This document shows positions 7,897 through 15,617 of a stretch of DNA of 29,652 nucleotides, piece by piece. Position 1 is the stretch's first letter; each line of letters starts with the position of its first letter. Location: positions 1 through 29,652 of the IMG/VR virus record IMGVR_UViG_3300020188_000039; one strand, given 5' to 3'. The notes below the pieces were generated by a model, which was not told the origin of the DNA, did not search any database, and was given only the letters and a program-made list of their open reading frames with translations. This DNA comes from a virus. The translations under genes and the position numbers were made by a program.

Positions 7897-8403
7897 ATGG
7901 CAGAATTTAATAAGAACATGTTATCGCCTGTAGGCTTTAACTTCAACATACTTAGAGCGCCTGATCTTAACTTCTTTGTTCAGAGCATCAATGTCCCTGG
8001 CATACAAGTCGGTGCTTACGAACAACCAACACCATTCAAAACTATTCCTCGTGCTGGCGATCATATCATATATGGAGACATTCAGCTAACGTTTAAGATC
8101 AATGAGGACTTGAGCAACTACATTGCAATGTTCAATTGGATCACAGGACTTGGCTTTCCTGATGAGTTCAAACAATACAGCGACTTAGCAAACAATCCAT
8201 CATATTCTGGCGATGGATTGTATTCAGACGGCAACGTAATGATTCTATCTAGTTCAATGAATCCTCTTGTTCGTATTGATTTCAAAGATATGTTTCCTGT
8301 TGGATTAACGGATATCACTCTAGACACAAGAGATTCCGCGATTGAATACATCGAAGCAAGCGTTACTTTTAAATTTAAGAACTATACATTCACGCCAGTA
8401 TAA
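7897..8403 (+). CDS. Tail tube-fold protein, candidate tail completion protein gp3
   Basis: 168 aa. The sequence follows the same pattern as gp19 (105-611): an early F-N-F-N-I-L strand, FVQSINVPGIQVG followed by E-x-P-T-P, an RAGDHIIYG turn, then L-T-F-K-I-N-E-D and a helix with a conserved Trp. This suggests a gp19-like tube fold. In marine T4-like phages the gene after gp23 is often annotated as gp3, the tail completion and sheath-stabiliser protein, and that is my leading guess. A second tail-tube or baseplate-tube protein is the alternative. It is the first gene after the terminator and has both an early and a late-like promoter. Its stop overlaps the next start (TAATG). Confidence 0.6.
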   Translation: MAEFNKNMLSPVGFNFNILRAPDLNFFVQSINVPGIQVGAYEQPTPFKTIPRAGDHIIYGDIQLTFKINEDLSNYIAMFNWITGLGFPDEFKQYSDLANNPSYSGDGLYSDGNVMILSSSMNPLVRIDFKDMFPVGLTDITLDTRDSAIEYIEASVTFKFKNYTFTPV

Positions 8404-9023
8404 TGCCTAATCAGAATCCAATTGTAAAGAAAGTCTTTGTCAAGAGAAAAAACTCACAAGATGAAAACAGAATATACAGTGTTTTTGATTTCTGGTCAGA
8501 GGATGAATGTAAATATTTTTTTGATGAAATAACAAAGAATGGCACATTCAGGCCAGCTGGCACATCTGGATCTGAAAGAGAAAATGAACTGATTCGCGAC
8601 AGCGAATACGGATTCAAAAATCTATGCATGTTTGATGAACAGCCAGTTAGTGTTACTCAAGTTATTCATAAGGTAGGCCGAAATATTATTGATTGGTCAA
8701 GCAAAAAACTTGACATTCACTTAGATATTCATTATACTTTAACGAATTGGTTCTTTTATGGCGATTATAGCACTGCGCATACAGATTCAAAAAGCGCACG
8801 TTTTACTGCTATAACTTTTTTGAATCCAGTATGGAATCATAATCATGGATCAGGCACAATGATATTCGAAGACGATCCAAGATATCTTGCACATTATGCT
8901 TATCCTAGTCCTGGTTCGTTTGTTTTATTTCCATCAAACATGTTTCACAAAGCTGTTCCGCCAGAGAAAATGAATACACAAGGAAGACTAAGCATAGCAT
9001 TCCAACTTAAAATGAGAGAGTAA
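8403..9023 (+). CDS. 2-oxoglutarate/Fe(II)-dependent oxygenase (prolyl 4-hydroxylase-like)
   Basis: 206 aa with the double-stranded beta-helix signature: metal ligands H126-x-D128 (motif HTD), distal H182 (SNMFHKAVPP) and a 2OG-binding Arg at about R195 (GRLSIAFQL). The conserved G-T-M-I-F-E-D-D and PGSFVLFPS strands lie between them. Such enzymes hydroxylate protein side chains, small molecules or nucleic acid bases with O2 and 2-oxoglutarate. They are frequent in marine T4-like phages, and their substrates there are mostly unknown. The gene is translationally coupled (TAATG) to the tube-fold gene upstream and lies 3 bp before uvsY, so a virion-protein or DNA substrate are both possible. Confidence 0.85.
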   Translation: MPNQNPIVKKVFVKRKNSQDENRIYSVFDFWSEDECKYFFDEITKNGTFRPAGTSGSERENELIRDSEYGFKNLCMFDEQPVSVTQVIHKVGRNIIDWSSKKLDIHLDIHYTLTNWFFYGDYSTAHTDSKSARFTAITFLNPVWNHNHGSGTMIFEDDPRYLAHYAYPSPGSFVLFPSNMFHKAVPPEKMNTQGRLSIAFQLKMRE

Positions 9024-9026
9024 ATA

Positions 9027-9464
9027 ATGACACTTGATGAAATATTTGCATTATGGAAAGAAGACGCAGAAATTGATCCCACGCAGTTAGGCAATTCTGC
9101 TCTAAGCATCGCAAAACTGCATCATAAATACTACGAGATATTCTCCAGAGAACGTTTGCTTTTACGAAAGATGGAAGCAGACATGAAGACATTGAGACTT
9201 GACAAGCAAGAATTTTATATGGATGGACCAACTGAAGAACACATAGCCAAAGGCTGGAAGCTACCAGCAAAAGGCAAGATTATTAAAACAGATGTTGCTA
9301 ATTATATTGATGCTGACAGTGATATCATTGCGCTCAATCTCAAGTTGGCATATCAACAAGAAAAACTAAATGTTCTCGAATCTATCATCAAGACTCTAGC
9401 GAATAGAGGCTTTCACATTAAGTCTGCAATTGATTTTGAGAAATTCAGGATGAACGATATATGA
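9027..9464 (+). CDS. uvsY: Recombination mediator UvsY
   Basis: 145 aa, close to T4 UvsY (137 aa). It loads the UvsX recombinase onto gp32-covered single-stranded DNA. The opening TLDEIFALWKEDAEIDPTQLG, followed by KLHHKYYEIFSRERLLLRKMEAD, is the family signature. The C-terminal half (LKLAYQQEKLNVLESIIKTL) is a long helix used in hexamer formation. It overlaps the next gene by ATGA at 9461-9464 and is close to uvsW, as in T4. Confidence 0.92.
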   Translation: MTLDEIFALWKEDAEIDPTQLGNSALSIAKLHHKYYEIFSRERLLLRKMEADMKTLRLDKQEFYMDGPTEEHIAKGWKLPAKGKIIKTDVANYIDADSDIIALNLKLAYQQEKLNVLESIIKTLANRGFHIKSAIDFEKFRMNDI

Positions 9465-10399
9465 ATAAAAGAATGAAACAGATTGTGGACTCGTGCTATA
9501 GAATAGATTTAGATATTACAGCACAGTGCAATCGCACATGCTCTTTTTGTCCTCGTGTTGATGACATCATATATCCTAACATGAAAAAAGAAATGTCACT
9601 GGACACTGTTGCAGAAGTACTTAAACAGTGCGTCAAGTATGGATACAATGGATGGATAGAACTCGCTGGACGTGGTGAGCCAACTTTGCATAAACACTTT
9701 GAGATGATTGTTTCTATGATCGCCGATCATCCTCAGAAGACATGGAAACTCAGACTTACAACCAATGGATTCTCAATTGAAAAATGGTGGGATTCTGTTT
9801 CACCTAAACTTGATTGGTTGATTTTAAACAGCTATGACAGCGAAGAAGAATATAAAGAACGTTGTGAGAAGTATGAGAAACTACCAAACGACCAATATGT
9901 TCAGAACGAATATAAGCCAGATGGCACTTCAATCGAAGAGATAAACAAGATATCTTATGAAGATAAGGCAAATCCTTTACCTGATGGATTTCAATGGAAA
10001 CATTCATTCAATAACAGAGCTGGATTTTTTAGTAATCAATCTCAAGCCTTGCTATGTACACATCCACACACGCAGATATTCATTAACTATGATGGCGATT
10101 ATCAGATGTGTTGCAACGACTGGCTCAATCAAGTTACGATAGGAAACATACATGAAAGAAGATTGTTCGATATGTATGCGAACGATGAAAAGCTAAAATT
10201 TATAAGAAAAGCACTACAAAATGCTCGAAGAGACTTAATTGCACCTTGCTCAAAGTGTGATGATAGCACTGATATGTCTGTAATGAAACGACTCAAGAAA
10301 GATCACGGCGACAACTGGTTTGATGAATTGAAAAACATGTCAATCTTAGTAAGTGAAGCAGAAGAAGGTAAATATATTACGAGAACAATTATTGAATGA
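9461..10399 (+). CDS. Radical SAM enzyme with SPASM-type C-terminus
   Basis: 312 aa. The radical SAM cluster motif C23-x3-C27-x2-C30 (CNRTCSFC) is at the N-terminus, followed by an ELAGRGEPTLH segment typical of SAM binding (GE motif) and an LTTNGF strand. The C-terminal part has a SPASM/twitch-like set of cysteines (C199, C217-C218 in the DG-D-Y-Q-M-CC-ND stretch, C263 and C266) that would hold an auxiliary Fe-S cluster. Enzymes of this group modify peptides or carry out other radical reactions, and the substrate cannot be read from sequence. The gene is wedged between uvsY and uvsW with ATGA overlaps on both sides, so it is co-translated with recombination proteins. Confidence 0.88.
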   Translation: MNKRMKQIVDSCYRIDLDITAQCNRTCSFCPRVDDIIYPNMKKEMSLDTVAEVLKQCVKYGYNGWIELAGRGEPTLHKHFEMIVSMIADHPQKTWKLRLTTNGFSIEKWWDSVSPKLDWLILNSYDSEEEYKERCEKYEKLPNDQYVQNEYKPDGTSIEEINKISYEDKANPLPDGFQWKHSFNNRAGFFSNQSQALLCTHPHTQIFINYDGDYQMCCNDWLNQVTIGNIHERRLFDMYANDEKLKFIRKALQNARRDLIAPCSKCDDSTDMSVMKRLKKDHGDNWFDELKNMSILVSEAEEGKYITRTIIE

Positions 10400-11847
10400 T
10401 TTTAACAGCTAAGAAAGTAGACGAGGTACATACGCAGATACAGATATCAGACAAAGGTATCGCTCAGGAGTTGTCTGCGTTTTTTACTTTCAAAGTTCCT
10501 GGTTATCAATTCATGCCTGCATATCGCAATAAAGTCTGGGATGGTAATATAAGACTTTACAATCCTATGAATGAGTTGCTATATTCTGGTCTCATGCACT
10601 ACGTAGAAGAGTTTTGTAAAGAGCGTGGCTACACATTAAAATATGACTATGATAATTCAGCAAAAGTTTTATCGGTAGTCGAAGCGGCTGAGTTTTTAAA
10701 AGAACAGAAGTTTACTCTTGAGCCCAGAGATTATCAAGTCGAAGCATTTATCGATGCAATTCGCTACAGACGCGGTCTGTTCGTTAGTCCTACAGCGTCT
10801 GGTAAGTCTTTCATTATCTATATGATTCTGCGCTATTACTTGCGCCCTACATTGATCATTGTTCCTACGACAACTCTCGTTCATCAAATGTATTCCGACT
10901 TCGAATCATACGGATTTAAGTCTGAGAAATATTGTCATAAAATATTCTCTGGTCAAGACAAAGATACTGATAGACCTATCGTCATCACTACATGGCAATC
11001 TATATACAAGCAGAAGAAAGAATGGTTCAAGAAGTTTGATGTTGTCGTTGGTGACGAGGCGCATTTATTTAAAGCTAAGTCGCTGACATCTATCATGTCA
11101 AAGATGACTGATACTAAGTATAGATATGGGTTTACAGGTACTCTGGACGGCACACAGACACATAAACTTGTGCTAGAGGGTTTATTTGGTCCTGTCAATA
11201 AAGTGATCACAACGAAAGAACTGATGGATCAAGGAACAGTTGCCGACTTTAAGATCAAGATAATTACATTGACATATCCAGAAGAAACACGTAAAATAGT
11301 ATCGAAAATGAGCTATCAAGATGAAATGGATTTCATCGTATCAAACGAACAGAGAAACAAGTTTATCACCAATCTTGCTCTCTCGCTGAAAGGCAATACG
11401 TTGATATTGTTCCAGTATGTGGACAAACACGGACAAGTACTGACGAATTGCATCAGAGATCGCGATGGTGAGAGAAAAGTATTCTTCATCCATGGCGGCG
11501 TAGACGGAGCAGAGAGAGATGACATACGTAGAGTTGTTGAAGGCGAAAGTAACGCTATCATTGTGGCAAGTTATGGTACTTTTAGTACTGGTGTCAACAT
11601 TCGGAATCTCCACAATGTTATCTTTGCATCGCCAAGTAAATCAAAAATCAGAAACTTGCAGTCTATTGGAAGAGGTCTCAGAAAGTCAGACACAAAATCT
11701 TCTGCTGTGTTATACGACATATCCGATGACTTGTCTTACAAATCCTCAACAAATTTTACTCTCAGACACCTACTGGAACGCATAGAGGTTTACGATGAAG
11801 AAAAATTTGATTACAAAATCTATACGGTAGGAATTCCTAATGACTGA
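10396..11847 (+). CDS. uvsW: UvsW RNA-DNA and DNA helicase
   Basis: 483 aa (T4 UvsW is 503 aa). A superfamily 2 helicase that unwinds R-loops and branched DNA and helps switch T4 from origin- to recombination-dependent replication. Visible motifs in order: Walker A SPTASGKS (residues 131-138), DEAH (GDEAHLF), motif III (GFTGTL), IVASYGTFSTGVNI and motif VI QSIGRGLRKS. The N-terminal 100 residues match the UvsW DNA-binding region. The start overlaps the radical SAM stop (ATGA), and the end overlaps the next gene by 8 bp. Confidence 0.95.
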   Translation: MILTAKKVDEVHTQIQISDKGIAQELSAFFTFKVPGYQFMPAYRNKVWDGNIRLYNPMNELLYSGLMHYVEEFCKERGYTLKYDYDNSAKVLSVVEAAEFLKEQKFTLEPRDYQVEAFIDAIRYRRGLFVSPTASGKSFIIYMILRYYLRPTLIIVPTTTLVHQMYSDFESYGFKSEKYCHKIFSGQDKDTDRPIVITTWQSIYKQKKEWFKKFDVVVGDEAHLFKAKSLTSIMSKMTDTKYRYGFTGTLDGTQTHKLVLEGLFGPVNKVITTKELMDQGTVADFKIKIITLTYPEETRKIVSKMSYQDEMDFIVSNEQRNKFITNLALSLKGNTLILFQYVDKHGQVLTNCIRDRDGERKVFFIHGGVDGAERDDIRRVVEGESNAIIVASYGTFSTGVNIRNLHNVIFASPSKSKIRNLQSIGRGLRKSDTKSSAVLYDISDDLSYKSSTNFTLRHLLERIEVYDEEKFDYKIYTVGIPND

Positions 11848-12238
11848 AGATAAAGTAATAATTCTACATCTCGTTGACGGCTGTGAGGTAGTCGGTAGAT
11901 TACTGTCAGAGAATGATCGAGGCATCGACATCGCTGACGCTATGCTTATCCGATACGGACTAAATAACTTAGGAAATCATGCGTTCTACTTTAATAAATA
12001 TTGTCCGTATGATTCATCTTCTGATGTTTATTTCAAAAAAGATATTATAGTATCGACACACAGAGAAATATTTCCATTTGTAGTAGATCATTATTTCAAA
12101 GCAGTTGATAAAATGAACAATTTAAACTATAATACTATAATGGGCGATGTTCTCGACCAGAATGAAGAAGAAGAAAAAGCTGAAGAGCTAGTCGAGCAAT
12201 TTTTTCAAAACTTGAAACCTAATAAAAAATTACATTAA
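11840..12238 (+). CDS. Small protein with an LSm/Hfq-like N-terminus, function unknown
   Basis: 132 aa. The first 35 residues (IILHLVDGCEVVGRLLSEND then GIDIADAMLI) follow the Sm1 pattern of small RNA-binding barrels, where a short helix is followed by strands carrying L-x-D-G-x-x-x-x-G. The middle has aromatic-rich strands. The end is acidic (NEEEEKAEELVEQFF) and probably helical. It sits between uvsW and gp55 and overlaps uvsW by 8 bp, suggesting coupling. The LSm idea is a fold-level guess; a structure prediction would settle it. Confidence 0.45.
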   Translation: MTEDKVIILHLVDGCEVVGRLLSENDRGIDIADAMLIRYGLNNLGNHAFYFNKYCPYDSSSDVYFKKDIIVSTHREIFPFVVDHYFKAVDKMNNLNYNTIMGDVLDQNEEEEKAEELVEQFFQNLKPNKKLH

Positions 12239-12247
12239 GGATTTATT

Positions 12248-12772
12248 ATGAGTAACTACATTGATAACAAAGAGTTTTATGCAATGTTGGTAGATTACAG
12301 AGAGAAATGTAATGAGGCCAGAAGTCAGGATAAACCTTTACCAAGAATTCCAGAGAAAATTGGTGAGTGTTTTTTAATGATAGCAACGAGACTTTCATCT
12401 AAAGTCAACTTCTCTGGTTACACATATAAAGATGAAATGGTCAGTGATGGCCTAGAGAATTGTATTGTTGCTGTTCACAGTTTTAATCCTGAAAAATCTA
12501 AAAATCCTTTTGCTTACTTCACACAGATTATCTGGTATGCATTCTTGCGCCGAATAGAAAAAGAAAAGAAGCAGACATATATCAAATTTAAGTCACTTGA
12601 AAATTTAGCTGTTGATATGAGTTTGTCAGACGATCCGTTAGATCAAGAAATATATGCAAGCATTGATTTGACAAATGAGAAGATGATACCAATACTTGAA
12701 AAATTCGAAAAGAAAAAAACTAAATCAAAGACTGAGAAGGTAGGTCTGGAGAAATTTATTGATGAAGACTGA
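12248..12772 (+). CDS. 55: Late-transcription sigma factor gp55
   Basis: 174 aa (T4 gp55 is 185 aa). This sigma70-region-2-like protein directs host RNA polymerase to TATAAATA late promoters and is normally activated by the sliding clamp gp45 through gp33. Seen are the N-terminal YIDNKEFYAMLVDYREKC, the IPEKIGECFLMIATRLSSK-x-NFSGYTYKDEM stretch typical of gp55, and PFAYFTQIIWYAFLRRIEKEKKQ, corresponding to the promoter-contacting helix. AAGGA (12236-12240) precedes ATG 12248. The late boxes found before gp19, gp22 and gp23 are its expected targets. Confidence 0.94.
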   Translation: MSNYIDNKEFYAMLVDYREKCNEARSQDKPLPRIPEKIGECFLMIATRLSSKVNFSGYTYKDEMVSDGLENCIVAVHSFNPEKSKNPFAYFTQIIWYAFLRRIEKEKKQTYIKFKSLENLAVDMSLSDDPLDQEIYASIDLTNEKMIPILEKFEKKKTKSKTEKVGLEKFIDED

Positions 12773-14507
12773 AACACCAATCAACACAGTGATGTCCTTT
12801 TATCTTGAAGGTCATGATAATTGCGTAACAATCTACCATCATCAATTTAAAAAATTGTTTCATATTAGTCTGTCTACCTTGTTAGATATTAAACATTTTA
12901 GTTTCTGGAGAGATGCTGGAAATCAAGACAGAAGAAAAACAGTTAAACAGGCACTACAATTTTACATAAGTAAAATACTACGAATTGAAAAAATTGATTT
13001 ACTTATTGTTAATATTCCTGAGGGCTTTAAAGATAACATACCTGACTCAGATTCGCCTATAGCAAGATCGCTTAATTTTATCTTGCAGTTAGATGTATGC
13101 AAAAACTCATTGATTGAATACTCTCCAAATACACATCATCAGAGACATGCATGGTGTGCATATGGACAGTCTGGTTTTGACAAGTGTGTGGTTCTTTCGC
13201 AAGATGGTGAAGGTGATAGAGAATCTTTTAATTTTTATTCATTCATAGACAATAATTTGACAACCATAGAAAAATATATAGAAATGAATGGTATCTGTTA
13301 TAATGCATATTCAGATATTGCGCTTGCATTGTGGAACTCAAAAAAAGAGCCACATCATATAAAAAACTTTAAAAAGATTATCAAGAGTAAAAAAATAAAA
13401 GAACGTCAAATCGTAACAACCAGAAAGCGATCTGAGTTGTTAGACTGTGCGGGTAAAGGTATGGGAATGTGTGCATTTGAAATGCCAGACAGAGAAATGG
13501 AAATAAAACTGAGAAAAAACTTCAGAACCATAATTCCTAATCCTCACGAAGAAAAACCTAAATTCGGAATGACTTTGTATAATATTAATAAAATAAAGCC
13601 TGGAATATTTGATGCTGATGAAGAAACACAGAAATCATTTGCAAAACAAATGATGTGGGTTGCTCAGAAAGAAATAGAAAATTCTACTCTCGCGACAATT
13701 GAAAATCACAAAGTTGACATTCAAAAACATGATAATAACTTAGTACTTTCGGGTGGAGTAGCACTGAATGTTCTACTCAATCAAAAAATAAAAGACAGAT
13801 ATCCACATTTTAATGTTTTTGTTCCTCCTAATCCAGATGATAGTGGATTATCGATGGGTAATATGTTACAGTGGATGATAACGAATGATATTGAAACTGA
13901 TTTTGAGTTTATCTATTCAGGAATGCAAATACAGAATGATTTTCCTATTGAAGATTTGTTGCTCATGAGTAGTGAAACTTCCTTGGAAGAGATTTCAAAA
14001 CTGCTATCACGTGGAAAGATACTAGCATTGTTCAGAGGTCGTTCTGAGATAGGACCTAGGGCTCTTGGAAATAGGTCAATACTTGCTGATCCTAAGTTTG
14101 CTGACACTAAAGACAAAATAAACAAGAAAGTTAAATTTCGCGAAATATACAGACCCTTTGCTCCAGTATGCAGGAAAGAAGACGCGCCAATATATTTTGA
14201 AAGTACAGATTATGAAAATATGGAAGCTATGGGTTATTGTCCTAGAGTACGTGAAGAATATAGAGATGTATTTCCTTCTGTTGTACATGTTGATGGCACA
14301 GCTAGATTGCAGACAGTCACAAAGGATCAGTCATCTTTACTATATGACTTATTAACGATTCATCCTACCGATGTCTTACTAAACACATCGTTTAATGTCG
14401 CAGGAAAACCTATCTGCAATAAAATGTCTACTGCATTGGATATACTAGACCAAACAGGTTTAGATCATCTTGTCTGGGAGCATAAAAGGAAGTTGTATAT
14501 TATTTGA
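12762..14507 (+). CDS. NodU/TobZ-family O-carbamoyltransferase
   Basis: 581 aa from ATG 12762 (GGAG at 12748-12751); an in-frame TTG three bases earlier is less likely. The family transfers carbamoyl from carbamoyl phosphate, with ATP, onto a hydroxyl. Motifs visible: N-terminal EGHDNCVTIY (the GHD-x-S-like site), NTHHQRHAWCAYGQSGFD with the metal-binding His residues, VVLSQDGEGD, LSGGVALNVLLNQ, then the C-terminal RGRSEIGPRALGNRSILADP and LLNTSFN. All expected motifs are intact, so it should be active. It overlaps the end of gp55 by 11 bp. Members of the family from phage metagenomes carbamoylate 5-hydroxymethylcytosine, so DNA modification is a reasonable role, but an antibiotic- or sugar-type substrate cannot be excluded. 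Confidence 0.9.
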   Translation: MKTETPINTVMSFYLEGHDNCVTIYHHQFKKLFHISLSTLLDIKHFSFWRDAGNQDRRKTVKQALQFYISKILRIEKIDLLIVNIPEGFKDNIPDSDSPIARSLNFILQLDVCKNSLIEYSPNTHHQRHAWCAYGQSGFDKCVVLSQDGEGDRESFNFYSFIDNNLTTIEKYIEMNGICYNAYSDIALALWNSKKEPHHIKNFKKIIKSKKIKERQIVTTRKRSELLDCAGKGMGMCAFEMPDREMEIKLRKNFRTIIPNPHEEKPKFGMTLYNINKIKPGIFDADEETQKSFAKQMMWVAQKEIENSTLATIENHKVDIQKHDNNLVLSGGVALNVLLNQKIKDRYPHFNVFVPPNPDDSGLSMGNMLQWMITNDIETDFEFIYSGMQIQNDFPIEDLLLMSSETSLEEISKLLSRGKILALFRGRSEIGPRALGNRSILADPKFADTKDKINKKVKFREIYRPFAPVCRKEDAPIYFESTDYENMEAMGYCPRVREEYRDVFPSVVHVDGTARLQTVTKDQSSLLYDLLTIHPTDVLLNTSFNVAGKPICNKMSTALDILDQTGLDHLVWEHKRKLYII

Positions 14508-14532
14508 CAAACGAGTTTTTACCTGCTATTAT
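14504..14532 (+). promoter_or_regulatory. Sigma70-type promoter overlapping the carbamoyltransferase stop
   Basis: TTGACA (14504-14509), a 17-bp spacer and TATTAT (14527-14532). The TGA stop of the upstream gene (14505-14507) lies inside the -35 hexamer. It drives gp47-gp46, whose first ATG is 27 bp beyond the -10 box. Confidence 0.8.
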
Positions 14533-14558
14533 AGTACTTTTAGACAAGAGTTTTATCT

Positions 14559-15617
14559 ATGAAAATAGCACTTATTACAGATCAGCACTTCGGTGCGCGA
14601 GGCGACAATGCACAATTTCATGATTACTTTTCTTTCTTCTATAAAGAGTTTTTCTTCCCATTCCTGGAAGAACATGGCATCACCACGATCATTGAGTTAG
14701 GCGATATTTTTGACAGGCGCAAGTATGTCAATTTTGACTCTCTTAACAGATGCAAACAATATTTCTTTGATCCCATACGAGATAAGAATATCGATCTTCA
14801 CTGCATCGTTGGTAATCATGACATCTATTATAAAAATACCAATCGAGTAAACTCACCAGAACTCCTCTTAGGCGAGTATGAATACACTGTCTATAGCGCC
14901 ACGACTGAGGTAGAGTTTGATGGCTTAAAAATACTTTTTGTACCATGGATCTCACCAGATAATACTGAAGAATCAATGGAGAGAATCTCCAGTACGTCTG
15001 CCACTGTTGTTATGGGTCACTTAGAACTACAAGGCTTTGAGATGTATAAAGGATCAATTAATGATCACGGCTTAGATCGAAAAGTATTTGGTAAGTTCGA
15101 GTCTGTCATGTCAGGTCATTTTCACCATAAATCTTCACGCGAAAATATCCACTATCTTGGCGCACCATACGAGATGACATGGAGTGACTATGATGATCCA
15201 CGCGGCTTTCATATCTTTGACACCGAAACAAAAGACTTGACATTCATTCAGAATCCATATAGTATGTTCTATAAAGTATTCTATGATGACATTGTAGAAA
15301 GTGAGGATGATATTCTCTCTAAAGATTTCTCGTATCTTGAAAACAAGCAAGTCAAAGTGATTGTAAAGAACAAACAGAATCCTTACATCTTTGATTTATT
15401 TGTTGACAGAATAAATGCATGTCTACCATCGCACATTCAAGTCGTAGAAGATAACTTGAATCTGAATGTCGAAGATGATTCTATCATTGATGAAGCAGAG
15501 GACACAGTGACTATTGTGAAAACATATATTGATAATCTGAAACTAGATGATACGAAAACTAGTAATCTAAAAGTATTGTTCGAGAATTTGTATCACGAAG
15601 CATTGAGTGTTGAATAA
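14559..15617 (+). CDS. 47: Recombination nuclease subunit gp47 (Mre11/SbcD-like)
   Basis: 352 aa (T4 gp47 is 339 aa). The calcineurin-like phosphoesterase motifs are all visible: D8-Q-H10 in ITDQHFG, GDIFDRR (about residues 48-54), VGNHDIYY, MGHLEL and SGHFHHKS. Together with gp46 it makes the Mre11-Rad50-type complex that resects DNA ends to start recombination-dependent replication and degrades host DNA. Its TAA overlaps the ATG of gp46 at 15617 (TAATG), giving tight coupling of the two subunits. Confidence 0.95.
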   Translation: MKIALITDQHFGARGDNAQFHDYFSFFYKEFFFPFLEEHGITTIIELGDIFDRRKYVNFDSLNRCKQYFFDPIRDKNIDLHCIVGNHDIYYKNTNRVNSPELLLGEYEYTVYSATTEVEFDGLKILFVPWISPDNTEESMERISSTSATVVMGHLELQGFEMYKGSINDHGLDRKVFGKFESVMSGHFHHKSSRENIHYLGAPYEMTWSDYDDPRGFHIFDTETKDLTFIQNPYSMFYKVFYDDIVESEDDILSKDFSYLENKQVKVIVKNKQNPYIFDLFVDRINACLPSHIQVVEDNLNLNVEDDSIIDEAEDTVTIVKTYIDNLKLDDTKTSNLKVLFENLYHEALSVE

